The notes under the pieces: generated by a model
What the model was told of the DNA's origin: nothing
The model's input: the letters and a program-made list of their open reading frames with translations, nothing else
The model's database searches: none
Position numbers and translations under genes: made by a program
NCBI GenBank assembly: GCA_024196135.1
Contig: JAMQCK010000526.1
Location: 1-20,773 of the forward strand
DNA: 20,773 nt
Origin: Pleurotus ostreatus/Saccharomyces cerevisiae fusant
Taxonomy: Eukaryota > Opisthokonta
Reading direction: 5' to 3'
Shown here: one piece after another, positions 10,801 to 19,246 of the stretch
How positions within the stretch are numbered: the stretch's first letter is position 1
How the letters are laid out: each line of letters begins with the position of its first letter

Positions 10801-13800
10801 ATGGGCGCACCTTCCTGGTTTATAACTCTCTCACCGTCAGATAGTAGCCACCCTATCGCGTTATATTATGCGGATAGGAACTTGGTATTCAAACCGCAGA
10901 TCAGAGGATGGGGTGAGCGAAGCGGACTTGTCGCTAGGAATCCAGTGGCGGCAGCACGATTCTTCAATCTTATGGTAAAGGCCTTCATCAAGCACGTACT
11001 CGGTGTTGGCTCCGGTAGGCGCGGGTTCTACGGTCCAACCTCAGCATACTATGGTGCCGTAGAACAACAAGGGCGACTCACTTTGCACCTTCACACTATG
11101 CTTTGGATACGAGGCGCACCGTCGCCTCAAATGATACGAGATAAGTTACTAGCTGGTAATACAACGTTCGAGGCGGAGATGATACGATATCTAGAGGAGA
11201 TGCAAACAGGTCAGTTTCTCACCGGGGACATGGAAACAGTGAAGGCGCGCATGCCTTACCGAGCGAAGAATGACGACGACGATGATATCCACCGACTATA
11301 TCGAGAGGAGTCCCCTATGTCTGAGAAAGATCCTCATAATTCGTCTGCTACCCCCGCAGCAGCGACTGAAGACCCTACACAGACGTTGCCGGTTCCGCCT
11401 CCCGATACTTGCAGATGCTCTAGCCAAACTTGCGATTGCGAGCAAAAGAGAAAATCCTGGTGGTCGACGTTCAGGGACACCGTCGACAACCTCATATTGC
11501 GTGTACAGATCCATCGCTGCATCCGTAAGCGCAATGCTCGTGTGGCAACGTACACGGAAAATGGGAAAAAAGACCCCTTAGAAGGCGTGAAGGGGTGTAA
11601 GGGCGATGACGGAGTGTGCGACGCCCGCTTTCCTAGAGACTACATCGGTAAATCATACGTCGACCGCATCACAGGTGCGATCCACGTTGTGAAGAAGGAG
11701 GTCATGATGAACAATGTGACGCCCGTGCTCACTTACTTAACGAGAGGAAACACGGATACGACGAGTTTGCAGTCCGGGACTTCAATGAAAGCTATCGTCA
11801 TGTATGTGTCAGATTATATCACGAAATGCTCGTTAAAGACTTACCACATCATGTCTTGCATTAAATCCGTCTTCGAGCGTAACGCTCCCGTGTTCGAAGG
11901 AAGCGAGAAAGATCACGCAAGCGCACGCAGATTAATGGTGCAGATGGTAAACGCGCTGGCGCCACGGATGGAAATAGGAAGTCCAATGGCGGCGTCGTAT
12001 CTTCTAGGCATGCCTGATCACTATAAGAGCCACGAATTTGTCGTCTTCTGGTGGAAGAGCTACGTGAATCGTGTCTTAGACGACTGGCCAGAAGCTTCCT
12101 CGGACCTTACCTTCGAAGAGCGCCTGATTCTCAGAAGGGAACAAGGCGGGGTCATCGGCACATCTGTTGTGGACGACTACGTATACCGACCCGCTCGGTA
12201 TGAGAATTATTGCCTATATGAATGGATACAGTGCGCGAAGAAAGCTAAGAGAACGCCGAATCAGCTCAAAGAATACCTCGAAAAAGATAGTTCAAACCAT
12301 ACCATGATCGACGAAGACGTTGCTCGTCTGGGCGAAGAAGCGAATGGTGACTGCGAGAAAGAGACCGCGATCTCGCCGCAGGTACTTGAGGACTTGGAAC
12401 GCATTCCTCGAGTGACAGCGCTTATGGATGGAGAGCAGAAATCACCTATAGCAATCAACCGCCGTCCTCCTTATGAATCGTTCCTGGACACTCACCCCCA
12501 GCACGCTTCCCACCACGTATGGTGCGATCCATCGAAGAGGGACTACATGGTTCCGAACTTCGTAGGCGGTGCAATTCCTAGGAACGATCAAGGCGATAGG
12601 GAATATTACTGCGCGACTATGCTTACCTTATTCGTGCCATGGCGTCGAGGACGCGATCTTAAGTCAGAATCTTCGAGTTGGGATTCGGCGTTCAAGAGCT
12701 ACGACTTCAAGGTGAGACATCGACAACTCATCGAGAACTTCAACTTACGATACGAATGCGCAGACGCGCGTGATGACTTCCACAACGAGTTGAAAAAGAA
12801 GAAGAGGGCCGCTGCAATCAATTTAGCTGTTGACGAAGACAGTGACCTTGAAGAAGATGGTGTTGGGCAATCATATGGCGAAGACCTTGATATAGACGTA
12901 CCAATCGATGGCGAGACCGGTCCGAACTGGAACAGAATCTATCAGACAGTTGAGACAGCACGCACGTACGCCGACGTCACGGGCTGGACGCAAAAGCTTT
13001 CCCAACCAAAGGCATGCGACATTCCTAGCGCTACGCCAGTCAATCAGACACGTAGAGGATCAGAGTGGGCGGATTACATACAGAAATTGAAAAAATCGCT
13101 CTTCAATGGTAAGTTCATCCGCGCGCCAGGGATAAGTCCTGTCCAGGGTGGCAATCAAGAGGTCAGACGAGGATTGCACGAGACAGGTGTTGTGACTTTA
13201 CCTCCTACTTACTTCACCAACGACGCTATGGACACAACGCCGGACTTACAAGGCCTTATACGAGATATTATCCAGAAATTCTCGCTGAATCAGAACCAGC
13301 AGCGCGCTTTCTCGTTGATCGCCAACCATGCGGGCGGACCACAACCGCAACCGCTGCGAATGTTCCTCGGCGGTATGGGAGGGACCGGAAAGTCAACGGT
13401 CATACGTGCGCTGATAGAGTTCTTCAGGGTGAGAAATGAAGACCATCGGTTCATAATACTCGCACCTACCGGCACGGCCGCCGCTTTGTTAAAAGGCTTC
13501 ACGTATCATTCGGTCCTAGGCATGAAGTGGGGATCGAATGGCGGAGCTGTAGCTGCGTTGGACGGAAGCGGAGTCAGGAACGTTCACGACAGACTGTCGA
13601 GAGTTGAGTATATTTTCATAGACGAGATATCGATGTTGAACTGTACAGACATGTATCGCATCAGCGCTAATCTTGCCAAGGCAATGGGTCGACATGACCT
13701 ACCATTTGGAGGGATGAATATGATATTCGCAGGCGACTTCGCGCAATTGCCGCCAGTACAAGGTGTCCGCTTATACGACCGCAGAGTTCAGACAGATGTC

Positions 13801-16329
13801 GAGAGAAAGCATATGTCCCTAGGGGTCCAAATGAACATCATCGGAAAGGCCATCTGGCACCAGGTCACCACGGTCGTGATCCTGTCCGAGAACATGAGAA
13901 TGAAGACAGCCACACCTGATGACCGCGCCATGGCGAAGGCATTATCCAACATGCGATACGCGTCTTGCACGCCGGAAGATCTTGAGTTCCTACAGAGTCG
14001 CATCGTTGGCTCTTCATCTACAGCTCCAACTTTGAGCGATCCCCTCTTCAGAAATGTGTCAATTATCACCGCTAGGAACGCAGAAAAAGACGCTTTCAAC
14101 GAACTTGGTGCAAGAAGATTCGCAGCCGATACGAGCCAGGACCTCGTGTCGTTCTACTCGAGCGACAGTCGTGCAGCTGAGGATACGGTTAGACCAAAGA
14201 CGAAGAAGCGGCAAAAGAGAAGGAAGATAGCCACCGCTGGTTCGGGGTTATCGGACGAAGTGCAAAAACTGATATGGGCAGCTCTCCCTTGCTTCACCGG
14301 CAATGTCGCCGGCCGTCTGGATCTCTGTAAAGGTATGCCAGTAATGATCCGATCCAATATAGCCACCGAATTGTGTATGACGAAGGGTCAAGAGGCCGTC
14401 GTGTACGATTGGACTGCGTCCATAGGATCCCGCAAACAAAGAATACTCGACGTACTATACGTGAAGTTGATTAATCCGCCAACGCCAGTACATATTGAGG
14501 GCCTGGAAGAGAATGTCGTCCCTTTAACGAAAGTTCGCGAGACTGTGGAGTGTCAGCTACCGAATGATCAAGTAGTGAAAGTGGACCGCGTACAAGTTCC
14601 CGTACTTCCGAATTTCTCCATGACCGATTATGCTTCGCAGGGCAAGACTCGTCCTATCAACGTTGTAAATCTTACGAATTCGAGGTCTCACCAGGCGTAC
14701 TATACGGCATTGTCTCGCAGCTCTTCCGCCGCTGGAACAGCCATCGTGTCTTCCTTCAGCACCGCGATGATTACGAGAGGGCTGGACGATCAATTGAAGC
14801 GAGAGTTCAGAAATCTAGAGATATTGAGCGAGATCACGCGGCTGAGATACGAGGGTAAGCTGCCTGAATGCGTGAAGGGGGAGACGAGAAATCAACTTAT
14901 ACGCAACTTCTTGGACTGGGTGGGTCCTGACTACGAGATTCCAAACTTGCACAGCGCTCTTAAATGGCAGTCACCGGACGATTTCGATGACATCGACGCA
15001 CCATTTGGGCGACAGCCATGGCAAATGGTGGAAAATGATGAAAAGAAGTCTGGTAATGAGGAGATTAGTAGCGAAAAACCAATCAAAAGGAGGCGAGAAA
15101 TCGTCGACGAACAACATGCTGCACTCGTAGATAACGCTCCTGAGCCACCCGTCAAGCGTCAGCGTGTTCACGACAAGTCTGGTAATGAGGAGATTAGTAG
15201 CGAGAAACCGATCAAAAGGAGGCGAGAAATCGTCGGCGAACAACGTGCTGCACTCGCAGAAGAGGCTCCTGAGCCGCCCGTCAAGCGTCAGCGTGTTCAC
15301 GACGAAGCAATCTGCGGTCCTTCTTCGGGATCAACGGCAGCGATTGCGGACGCCTCTACGAAGTCAGCGAAGAAGAGGAAGTTCGACCAAGTCGCTAAAG
15401 ACGACGCGATGCGTAGAACTATCACGATCCCAGAGGCGAAAAGAGCACGCACCAATGACGTCCCAGTCGATGCCAGGTCAAATCCGAAGGGATACCCGTG
15501 GGACTCCACCAACTGGAGTTGTCCATACGATTCCTTATTCACGATTCTGCACTGCATGTGGGTCAATAATCCTACAAGGTGGACGTCTGTTCTAACACGA
15601 TGTAGCGTATTTGCGAAGGAACTCACCTTGAGGTGGTCTGAGCACGTAGACCAAGGCAGTATATCGTGGAACGATACACGCGATATAGTGAGAAGGATGA
15701 TACATGATAGCGATCCGGACCTTTTCCCGTACGGCCAGAGACCTGCTCCGGTCGCAAAACTCGCGCTCGAGGTCTTGGGGAACACGGCCTTCGCTAAAAG
15801 AACCATGAAATGCGTCAGATGTGGCTCTATACGGTATGAAGGGCGTGAAATCCTTACACAATGCCATCCCTTATACGCCAGGAACTTGCTGAACGGTAGG
15901 CGTAGCTATAGGTTCACGACAGCGGACTTCGTCAACGAAGTCCTGAAGGGTACGTGTCGCGCAGTCAGTTGTACGTCGTGCAAGGCACGTACGATTCCAA
16001 TCGTCACAATACATAGCACGCCAGACATCTTGTGCTTGGATAGGTCGGACGTACCTCTCATAATATCACATGCAATAACCTTCAACGGCTCGACAATGAA
16101 GCTCAGGGGTATCGTATACAGTGGTCAAAACCACTTTACTTGTAGGGTCGTTGACGAAGCCGGCATATTGTACCGTCACGATGGAGTTACCAACGGAGAG
16201 CTTTGTGAGCGGGAGGGTGAACTGGCACGTGTGGCTCCGGAAGTCCTCGGGACGTGGCGAATCCGAGACGGATCACCCAAGGATGCGACGCTAGTCATTT
16301 ACGAGAGAGTGCTGGCTGAACAGGCATAG
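7882..16329 (+). CDS. Helitron Rep-helicase with C-terminal USP-like cysteine peptidase
   Basis: 2815-aa intronless transposase that would nick, unwind and transfer one DNA strand by a rolling-circle-type mechanism. In order: a cysteine cluster (C533, C535, C536, C540, then C587, C591, C594); a region matching the Helitron-associated DUF6570 from memory (about 594-745, ALANGLWLGEVPDVLKGLSY); the Helitron N-terminal/Rep domain (about 860-1315) with FITLSPSD near 980, the HUH motif H1069-L-H1071 (LTLHLHTMLW) and two tyrosines Y1308-VSD-Y1312-ITK; and a PIF1-type SF1 helicase (about 1795-2330) with Walker A GGMGGTGKST 1830-1839, Walker B D1914-E1915, GDFAQLPPV 1951-1959, SENMRM, QGKT 2253-2256 and TALSR 2275-2279. 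Next come a duplicated basic linker and a peptidase-like domain (about 2534-2812) with C2547, H2751, D2767 and a C-x2-C/C-x2-C zinc ribbon (C2644, C2647, C2697, C2700). The real start may be later, e.g. M164 at 8371, because residues 1-160 look low-complexity. All catalytic motifs seem intact. Confidence 0.93.
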   Translation: MLGAICALYFSMIYLACSSSLLPEANKGQSVYLSDTPIHSKASIDHLRAELTTTTAGVVPCSLLNASHVTTVSMHDILSSSYSFPFTRSTLNVPSPSSILSSSQRRRQRRLLTLSPFTPVPVNVSYSSPPSSSYWLSRCLLPVLIFDPASTPNDPPARESRITMQVSYSIHDHDVLLTDVWRVLLAVSNPYASSDERVLKGASQGVSAMQLSRRVGLYLKARIQDWADARTTLMRYWVRGLHMQDALFKDILHRRPDLRALEASMSRHLMRKTDYRALRTGTYNRPRISDYYFTIGDARLLLILPFHFCMNALTVAPLFPFVPFVCTSNVPQLTCRNERICMSRRALRKTVRFVLGGGRSRVDWATLRKYVSDADDAAFDDASTFELVDYGNADKMKTHANEEGMVTANMPLANAVWYMTVKQIRSAIEYHSLEWSSRWDITDLRMNLSTHECNNECNLNSLVTIFKRRLTKSERNKQDHARKKNSPSAKPSVTTVEEPIRFPPPPVTDELVEDIVRGFCSDTSQEAVEEVGCACCGILCNKSESRSIKDKKIDMSLLIEPHSTRLERFSPTEPVRHSDEPVLAKGCDRLCVSCYADLVDGKRPLLALANGLWLGEVPDVLKGLSYAEMQLISKIRHNRTVVRVRSGRGKMIANAVMFSSPIPQVCKVLPPHREEINEVLAFTFLGTARPTPEDFKRTPMLVRIEVVEAALRWLHLNHPSYRDIQISAENLESYRVENPLVWEFRRLAEGDTVQEAAATSMANDDVDAPDQGPCPFVVHGLTSEKYSRMTINQLKTAALEHLQNGRSVLGIGHEDKPEGIFDNPKAYPAMFPWLFPYGLGGIGMHIGGPGTLSSIAQKRHLLLYHDKRFQEDLYFPMIAFNHEQVKASASASNILVKRSDFPRIVNTLTSLNPAVMGSLSRRLESGESLTPETDDERICFEVIRNLDFIGGHVQGSATAKKYMRNEIWSMINFMGAPSWFITLSPSDSSHPIALYYADRNLVFKPQIRGWGERSGLVARNPVAAARFFNLMVKAFIKHVLGVGSGRRGFYGPTSAYYGAVEQQGRLTLHLHTMLWIRGAPSPQMIRDKLLAGNTTFEAEMIRYLEEMQTGQFLTGDMETVKARMPYRAKNDDDDDIHRLYREESPMSEKDPHNSSATPAAATEDPTQTLPVPPPDTCRCSSQTCDCEQKRKSWWSTFRDTVDNLILRVQIHRCIRKRNARVATYTENGKKDPLEGVKGCKGDDGVCDARFPRDYIGKSYVDRITGAIHVVKKEVMMNNVTPVLTYLTRGNTDTTSLQSGTSMKAIVMYVSDYITKCSLKTYHIMSCIKSVFERNAPVFEGSEKDHASARRLMVQMVNALAPRMEIGSPMAASYLLGMPDHYKSHEFVVFWWKSYVNRVLDDWPEASSDLTFEERLILRREQGGVIGTSVVDDYVYRPARYENYCLYEWIQCAKKAKRTPNQLKEYLEKDSSNHTMIDEDVARLGEEANGDCEKETAISPQVLEDLERIPRVTALMDGEQKSPIAINRRPPYESFLDTHPQHASHHVWCDPSKRDYMVPNFVGGAIPRNDQGDREYYCATMLTLFVPWRRGRDLKSESSSWDSAFKSYDFKVRHRQLIENFNLRYECADARDDFHNELKKKKRAAAINLAVDEDSDLEEDGVGQSYGEDLDIDVPIDGETGPNWNRIYQTVETARTYADVTGWTQKLSQPKACDIPSATPVNQTRRGSEWADYIQKLKKSLFNGKFIRAPGISPVQGGNQEVRRGLHETGVVTLPPTYFTNDAMDTTPDLQGLIRDIIQKFSLNQNQQRAFSLIANHAGGPQPQPLRMFLGGMGGTGKSTVIRALIEFFRVRNEDHRFIILAPTGTAAALLKGFTYHSVLGMKWGSNGGAVAALDGSGVRNVHDRLSRVEYIFIDEISMLNCTDMYRISANLAKAMGRHDLPFGGMNMIFAGDFAQLPPVQGVRLYDRRVQTDVERKHMSLGVQMNIIGKAIWHQVTTVVILSENMRMKTATPDDRAMAKALSNMRYASCTPEDLEFLQSRIVGSSSTAPTLSDPLFRNVSIITARNAEKDAFNELGARRFAADTSQDLVSFYSSDSRAAEDTVRPKTKKRQKRRKIATAGSGLSDEVQKLIWAALPCFTGNVAGRLDLCKGMPVMIRSNIATELCMTKGQEAVVYDWTASIGSRKQRILDVLYVKLINPPTPVHIEGLEENVVPLTKVRETVECQLPNDQVVKVDRVQVPVLPNFSMTDYASQGKTRPINVVNLTNSRSHQAYYTALSRSSSAAGTAIVSSFSTAMITRGLDDQLKREFRNLEILSEITRLRYEGKLPECVKGETRNQLIRNFLDWVGPDYEIPNLHSALKWQSPDDFDDIDAPFGRQPWQMVENDEKKSGNEEISSEKPIKRRREIVDEQHAALVDNAPEPPVKRQRVHDKSGNEEISSEKPIKRRREIVGEQRAALAEEAPEPPVKRQRVHDEAICGPSSGSTAAIADASTKSAKKRKFDQVAKDDAMRRTITIPEAKRARTNDVPVDARSNPKGYPWDSTNWSCPYDSLFTILHCMWVNNPTRWTSVLTRCSVFAKELTLRWSEHVDQGSISWNDTRDIVRRMIHDSDPDLFPYGQRPAPVAKLALEVLGNTAFAKRTMKCVRCGSIRYEGREILTQCHPLYARNLLNGRRSYRFTTADFVNEVLKGTCRAVSCTSCKARTIPIVTIHSTPDILCLDRSDVPLIISHAITFNGSTMKLRGIVYSGQNHFTCRVVDEAGILYRHDGVTNGELCEREGELARVAPEVLGTWRIRDGSPKDATLVIYERVLAEQA
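15046..15303 (+). repeat. Tandem duplication of a 129-base (43-aa) unit in the Helitron linker
   Basis: Two head-to-tail copies, 15046-15174 and 15175-15303, differ at about nine positions, mostly A/G changes. Each encodes a charged 43-aa unit starting KSGNEEISSEKPIKRRRE and ending PPVKRQRVHD (residues 2389-2431 and 2432-2474). Each unit carries two basic clusters (KRRRE and VKRQR) that look like nuclear localisation signals. The repeat lies exactly between the helicase and the peptidase-like domain, so it works as a flexible basic linker. Confidence 0.92.
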
Positions 16330-16696
16330 GATAAAGCAGACGTAGACCGTTCAGAACGTAGAACCATCCCGAGTTGAACGCAGACCAACCGGCGGCGGCA
16401 CGTGGAACTAATCACATCAAATATGACGTCAGCTGAAAAACCTGCCTTAATGGGAGTTATGTGGCGCTAGCCGGATCACGCCGATCCAACGTCGCTCCTT
16501 AGTGCTTTGCACTTGCTACAGGCCACCAAAGGTCCAAAGCTGACTTCCGCGATGCTAAGCAATCAAGTGTCAAATGTATTCCCAGCGCGCAAGGGCATCC
16601 ACATCAGCTCGAATGGAATCATCCAGACGCAACGTAAGCGATGCGTATGGTCGGTTCGAGGCATAACAACGACCCCCGTCATTATTCAGTTACATC
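16330..16696. other. Helitron 3' flank and upstream region of the next gene
   Basis: No convincing coding frame. It follows the Helitron stop codon and contains the candidate Helitron 3' hairpin. After about 16503 the sequence should be the original flank and hold the promoter of the F-box/nucleotidyltransferase-like gene. A second small inverted repeat, gtgc-ttt-gcac, lies at 16502-16512. Confidence 0.4.
16473..16502 (+). other. Candidate Helitron 3' terminus: hairpin plus CTTAG
   Basis: GGATC (16473-16477), loop acgcc, GATCC (16483-16487) form a perfect five-base-pair hairpin; ten bases later comes CTTAG followed by T (16503). Helitrons typically end in a hairpin about ten bases before CTRR and insert before a T. 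The match here is imperfect (CTTAG) and the stem is short. CTAG at 16467-16470 is the other possible end but lacks a clear hairpin before it. Confidence 0.3.
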
Positions 16697-18593
16697 ATGC
16701 TGTCGCCACATGAACACAGGTGCGTATCATTCGAGATTCCGTTTTCACCAAGATTCCAGACCATAGCAACGCCGCGAGTAGCCGATGATCTGACCGCCAA
16801 CTTACTCTACGTTGCCAACCATCTCTACGCCGTCGCTGCGCTTGCTCCTGACCACCATCCGCTCCTCAAGAACCTCGCGCTACTCTTTAACATGTTCTTG
16901 TAAGCATCGTCTTCTTGTAGCCGCTCTGAGTCTGACTCACCTCACAGGCCCGATCCGTGCGACGACCTTATCTGCTCGTGCCTCGAACAGAAGGACCTGC
17001 TGAATTATTCCCTAGTCTGCAAAGACACCCGACGCGCGGTGCGCGCCTACAGCAGCTGCGCGTTCCGCCTCTACCATTCGCTTCGCAAATTTATGGCCGA
17101 AGGAGACGTCATGGCGTTCCGTAGCGTTATGCGTAGGACGGGCACGATCATATCCGGCTCCGTCGCTGTGCACTACTTCGCCCGCACCCCCGTGGGCGAC
17201 TCTGACCTCGACCTCTACACAGAGGGTCGGCATGCCCGCGAACTCTTCGACTTCATTCACGGGCTCGGCTACGTATACAAACCTCGCGAGTCCCAGGACA
17301 AGATGCTCGACGACGCCTTGGTTCGCGCGATCAACCAATTCGCCGTCCGCGACGAAGCGATTTACAATCAGAGCGCCATCCTCGACGCTTTCTCCTTCAT
17401 TCGCGGTCCCGCCATCATCCAAGTCATGGTCGTGTTCGAGTCCGCTATTGACGCGGTACTGGACTTTCACTCCAGTGAGTTCCCCTCGCAGCTCTCGGAC
17501 GACCAGACGCCTCGCCACTGACCTCAATCCCATAGCCGTTGTGATGAATGCCATTACGTTCCGCTCAGCTTACTCATTCTTCCCATACAACACCTTCATC
17601 CGCAGGACCGGCGTGCGTTTCATCAACGATGTGGAAGACGGCCCGATCGAGAAGTATACGCAGCAAGGGTGGCGGCTGCGGCGCACAGTACCGACTGCGA
17701 TGTTTGAGCACATGCGAAGGGAGATGTCGGGGGCCATACGATACGTCGGAGACTCATCGACGTGGACCATCGACCTCGACAAGACGTGCGTCTCCATGCC
17801 CTACGTCGTCGGTGACTCACTGACTGCTACGCGACAGCTCCGCCGCCCTTCCTGACCCAATATTGTTCAATTCGTGGCAGATGCACTGGACGGGGAGGCC
17901 TGGCGTGCTGACCATGCCCGAGATCAGGCGCTTGCTATACGTCGGACCGCGTTGTTGGTCTCAGAGCCGGGTCTTCGCTACCAGCAATCTACTCAAGAGT
18001 TTCACGACACTGACCATGAGTAGACGGACGGAAGGGCACGTATATTCATCTTTGACCCTTGGCGACGCTCATGCATATACAGGCGCACGGACGATGAAGT
18101 GCTCTCGCTCGTTATCGAGAGCGCGAAAGACTCCCTGTTCCAGAATGAACCACCGTCCGCCACCGACATCGCCTTCTTCGACGACTGGGTTCGCACCAGG
18201 TCAAGCCGTCCCGCCGTCGTCAACAACATCAGCGACGAGTTCATTCCCGATTCCAACCAAGTCGTAAGTCCCTCGTGAACTCACAAAATATCAGCTCATG
18301 CTGTTCTGTAGGTACCTGCTGCCAATACACTGCCGGCGCGCAACAACTTCATCGCGACGCCCACCGGTCAGGACAAGATACAGGGAGTTGCTTCAATGGG
18401 CGGGAATGGGAACAGCGTTGGTCAAGACAGTCTACAAATTCGCGTGCAGGCTGATTCATCTCAGGTATGCGCGTACCTCCGCAGAACATGGATCTGTCTG
18501 ACTTGGCCGAAGACGCTTGGTGGGCTGCTTGACGATGATGCCAGCCCCCCGCGAAAGAGGGCGCGTCTGGATTCTTCGCCGTCGCACGACTAA
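16697..18593 (+). CDS. F-box-like protein with nucleotidyltransferase-like motif and C-terminal NLS
   Basis: Model: exons 16697-16899, 16948-17474, 17536-17811, 17881-18019, 18083-18263 and 18312-18593, about 535 aa. The start is the least sure part. Residues 68-100 (LPDPCDDLICSCLEQKDLL, then NYSLVCKDTRRAV) resemble an F-box helix set, which would link to Skp1. GS at 138-139 followed by DLDL at 154-157 fits the start of the DNA polymerase-beta-type nucleotidyltransferase signature (GS..DxD), with a spacer one residue longer than usual. FHS-TVVMNAITFRSAYSFFPY follows across an intron, as I recall in an expanded Agaricomycete family. The C-terminus has PPRKRARLD, a Myc-like nuclear signal. Splicing near 17786-17880 is ambiguous, and a 48-base in-frame intron at 18465-18512 (donor GTATGC, acceptor AAG) is possible. 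Whether it transfers nucleotides is not known. Confidence 0.65.
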
Positions 18594-18822
18594 ACATCAT
18601 ACTTATGACTTTCGATATTTTGTTACCTACCATCTAGTCCCTCGTATACAACGATCATTCCACTCGTGTCGCATGATTATCGGCAGCGCGCTCTCCTTGG
18701 TGACCTCCTGTACCATGAAGACCTTCTATATGGGGAACTTCGGAGTTTACCGGGTCTAGACCCAAGTGTTCAGATCCCGATACGTGGAGCATACATCACC
18801 CAGAGCAGGTCTCGTACATGCC

Positions 18823-19246
18823 CTAGGGCCACTTTACTAGTATCGCATCGAGGATATGCGTCTTGACTTGTAGCTTTGGCCGCACGAGATGGACCTCCGC
18901 AACCTGGGCCAACACCCCCTGGTACGACTTGAAATCCATAGGCAGGAGACTATTGTCGGCAAGCAGCACCCTAACGTGATCGCGCCAAAACACGTCCCGT
19001 TCAGCGGGATCGCGGGGATAACCAACGCAGAGCTCGCGGGCGAAGAGTCGGACAACCTCCTGGAAGCGGTGAGTAGCATAAAACGGACGAAAGATCACGA
19101 CCAACCTCTGAGGCCGTGGTCTGGAGGTGTCGTCGGCTGAAAGCTATTCTTTGCGCGCCAACCTGGACAACAACGACACTATCGCCCGGGGGGATTGCAT
19201 GGGACGGTGGCGCGAAGTCGGTGTCAAAGATATAACTGAAGTCCAT
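18823..19246 (-). CDS. Unrecognised 125-aa protein, two exons
   Basis: Exons 19106-19246 and 18823-19059 are joined across a 46-base intron (donor GTTGGT, a weaker GT; branch-like TACTCAC; acceptor CAG). The start at 19246 sits in CCCACCATGG, an excellent initiation context, and was preferred to an in-frame ATG at 19375. The protein begins MDFSYIFDTDFAPPSH, has a beta-rich stretch (DSVVVVQVGAQRIAFSRRHL), then an amphipathic helical half (EEVVRLFARELCVGYP; DPAERDVFWRDHVRVLLADN; THILDAILVKWP). There is no signal peptide or membrane span. I do not recognise the family. It converges on the F-box/nucleotidyltransferase-like gene with 229 bases between the stops, and diverges from the broken gene to its right. 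Confidence 0.6.

Larger units (their letters stand above)
7250..16502 (+). mobile_element. Helitron rolling-circle transposon, apparently autonomous; ends approximate
   Basis: The element is defined by its single 2815-codon Rep-helicase frame (7882-16329). That frame has no stop, frameshift or intron, unlike its intron-rich neighbours, so the copy may be recent or active. The ends given are approximate. A candidate 3' end consists of a short hairpin (16473-16487), a 10-base spacer and CTTAG before a T (16498-16502). This fits Helitron architecture in spacing but not exactly in the CTRR consensus. The 5' end is unknown; 7250 is a nominal limit only. No terminal inverted repeats or target duplications are expected for this class. 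Confidence 0.6.

Noticed and set aside
11270..11581. Plus-strand frame inside the Helitron region between the HUH and two-tyrosine motifs
   Set aside because: It lies wholly within the Rep-helicase frame, which has clear family motifs on both sides; the alternative frame has none.
16467..16470. CTAG as the Helitron 3' end
   Set aside because: It is followed by C rather than the usual T and has no clear hairpin at the expected distance upstream; kept only as an alternative.
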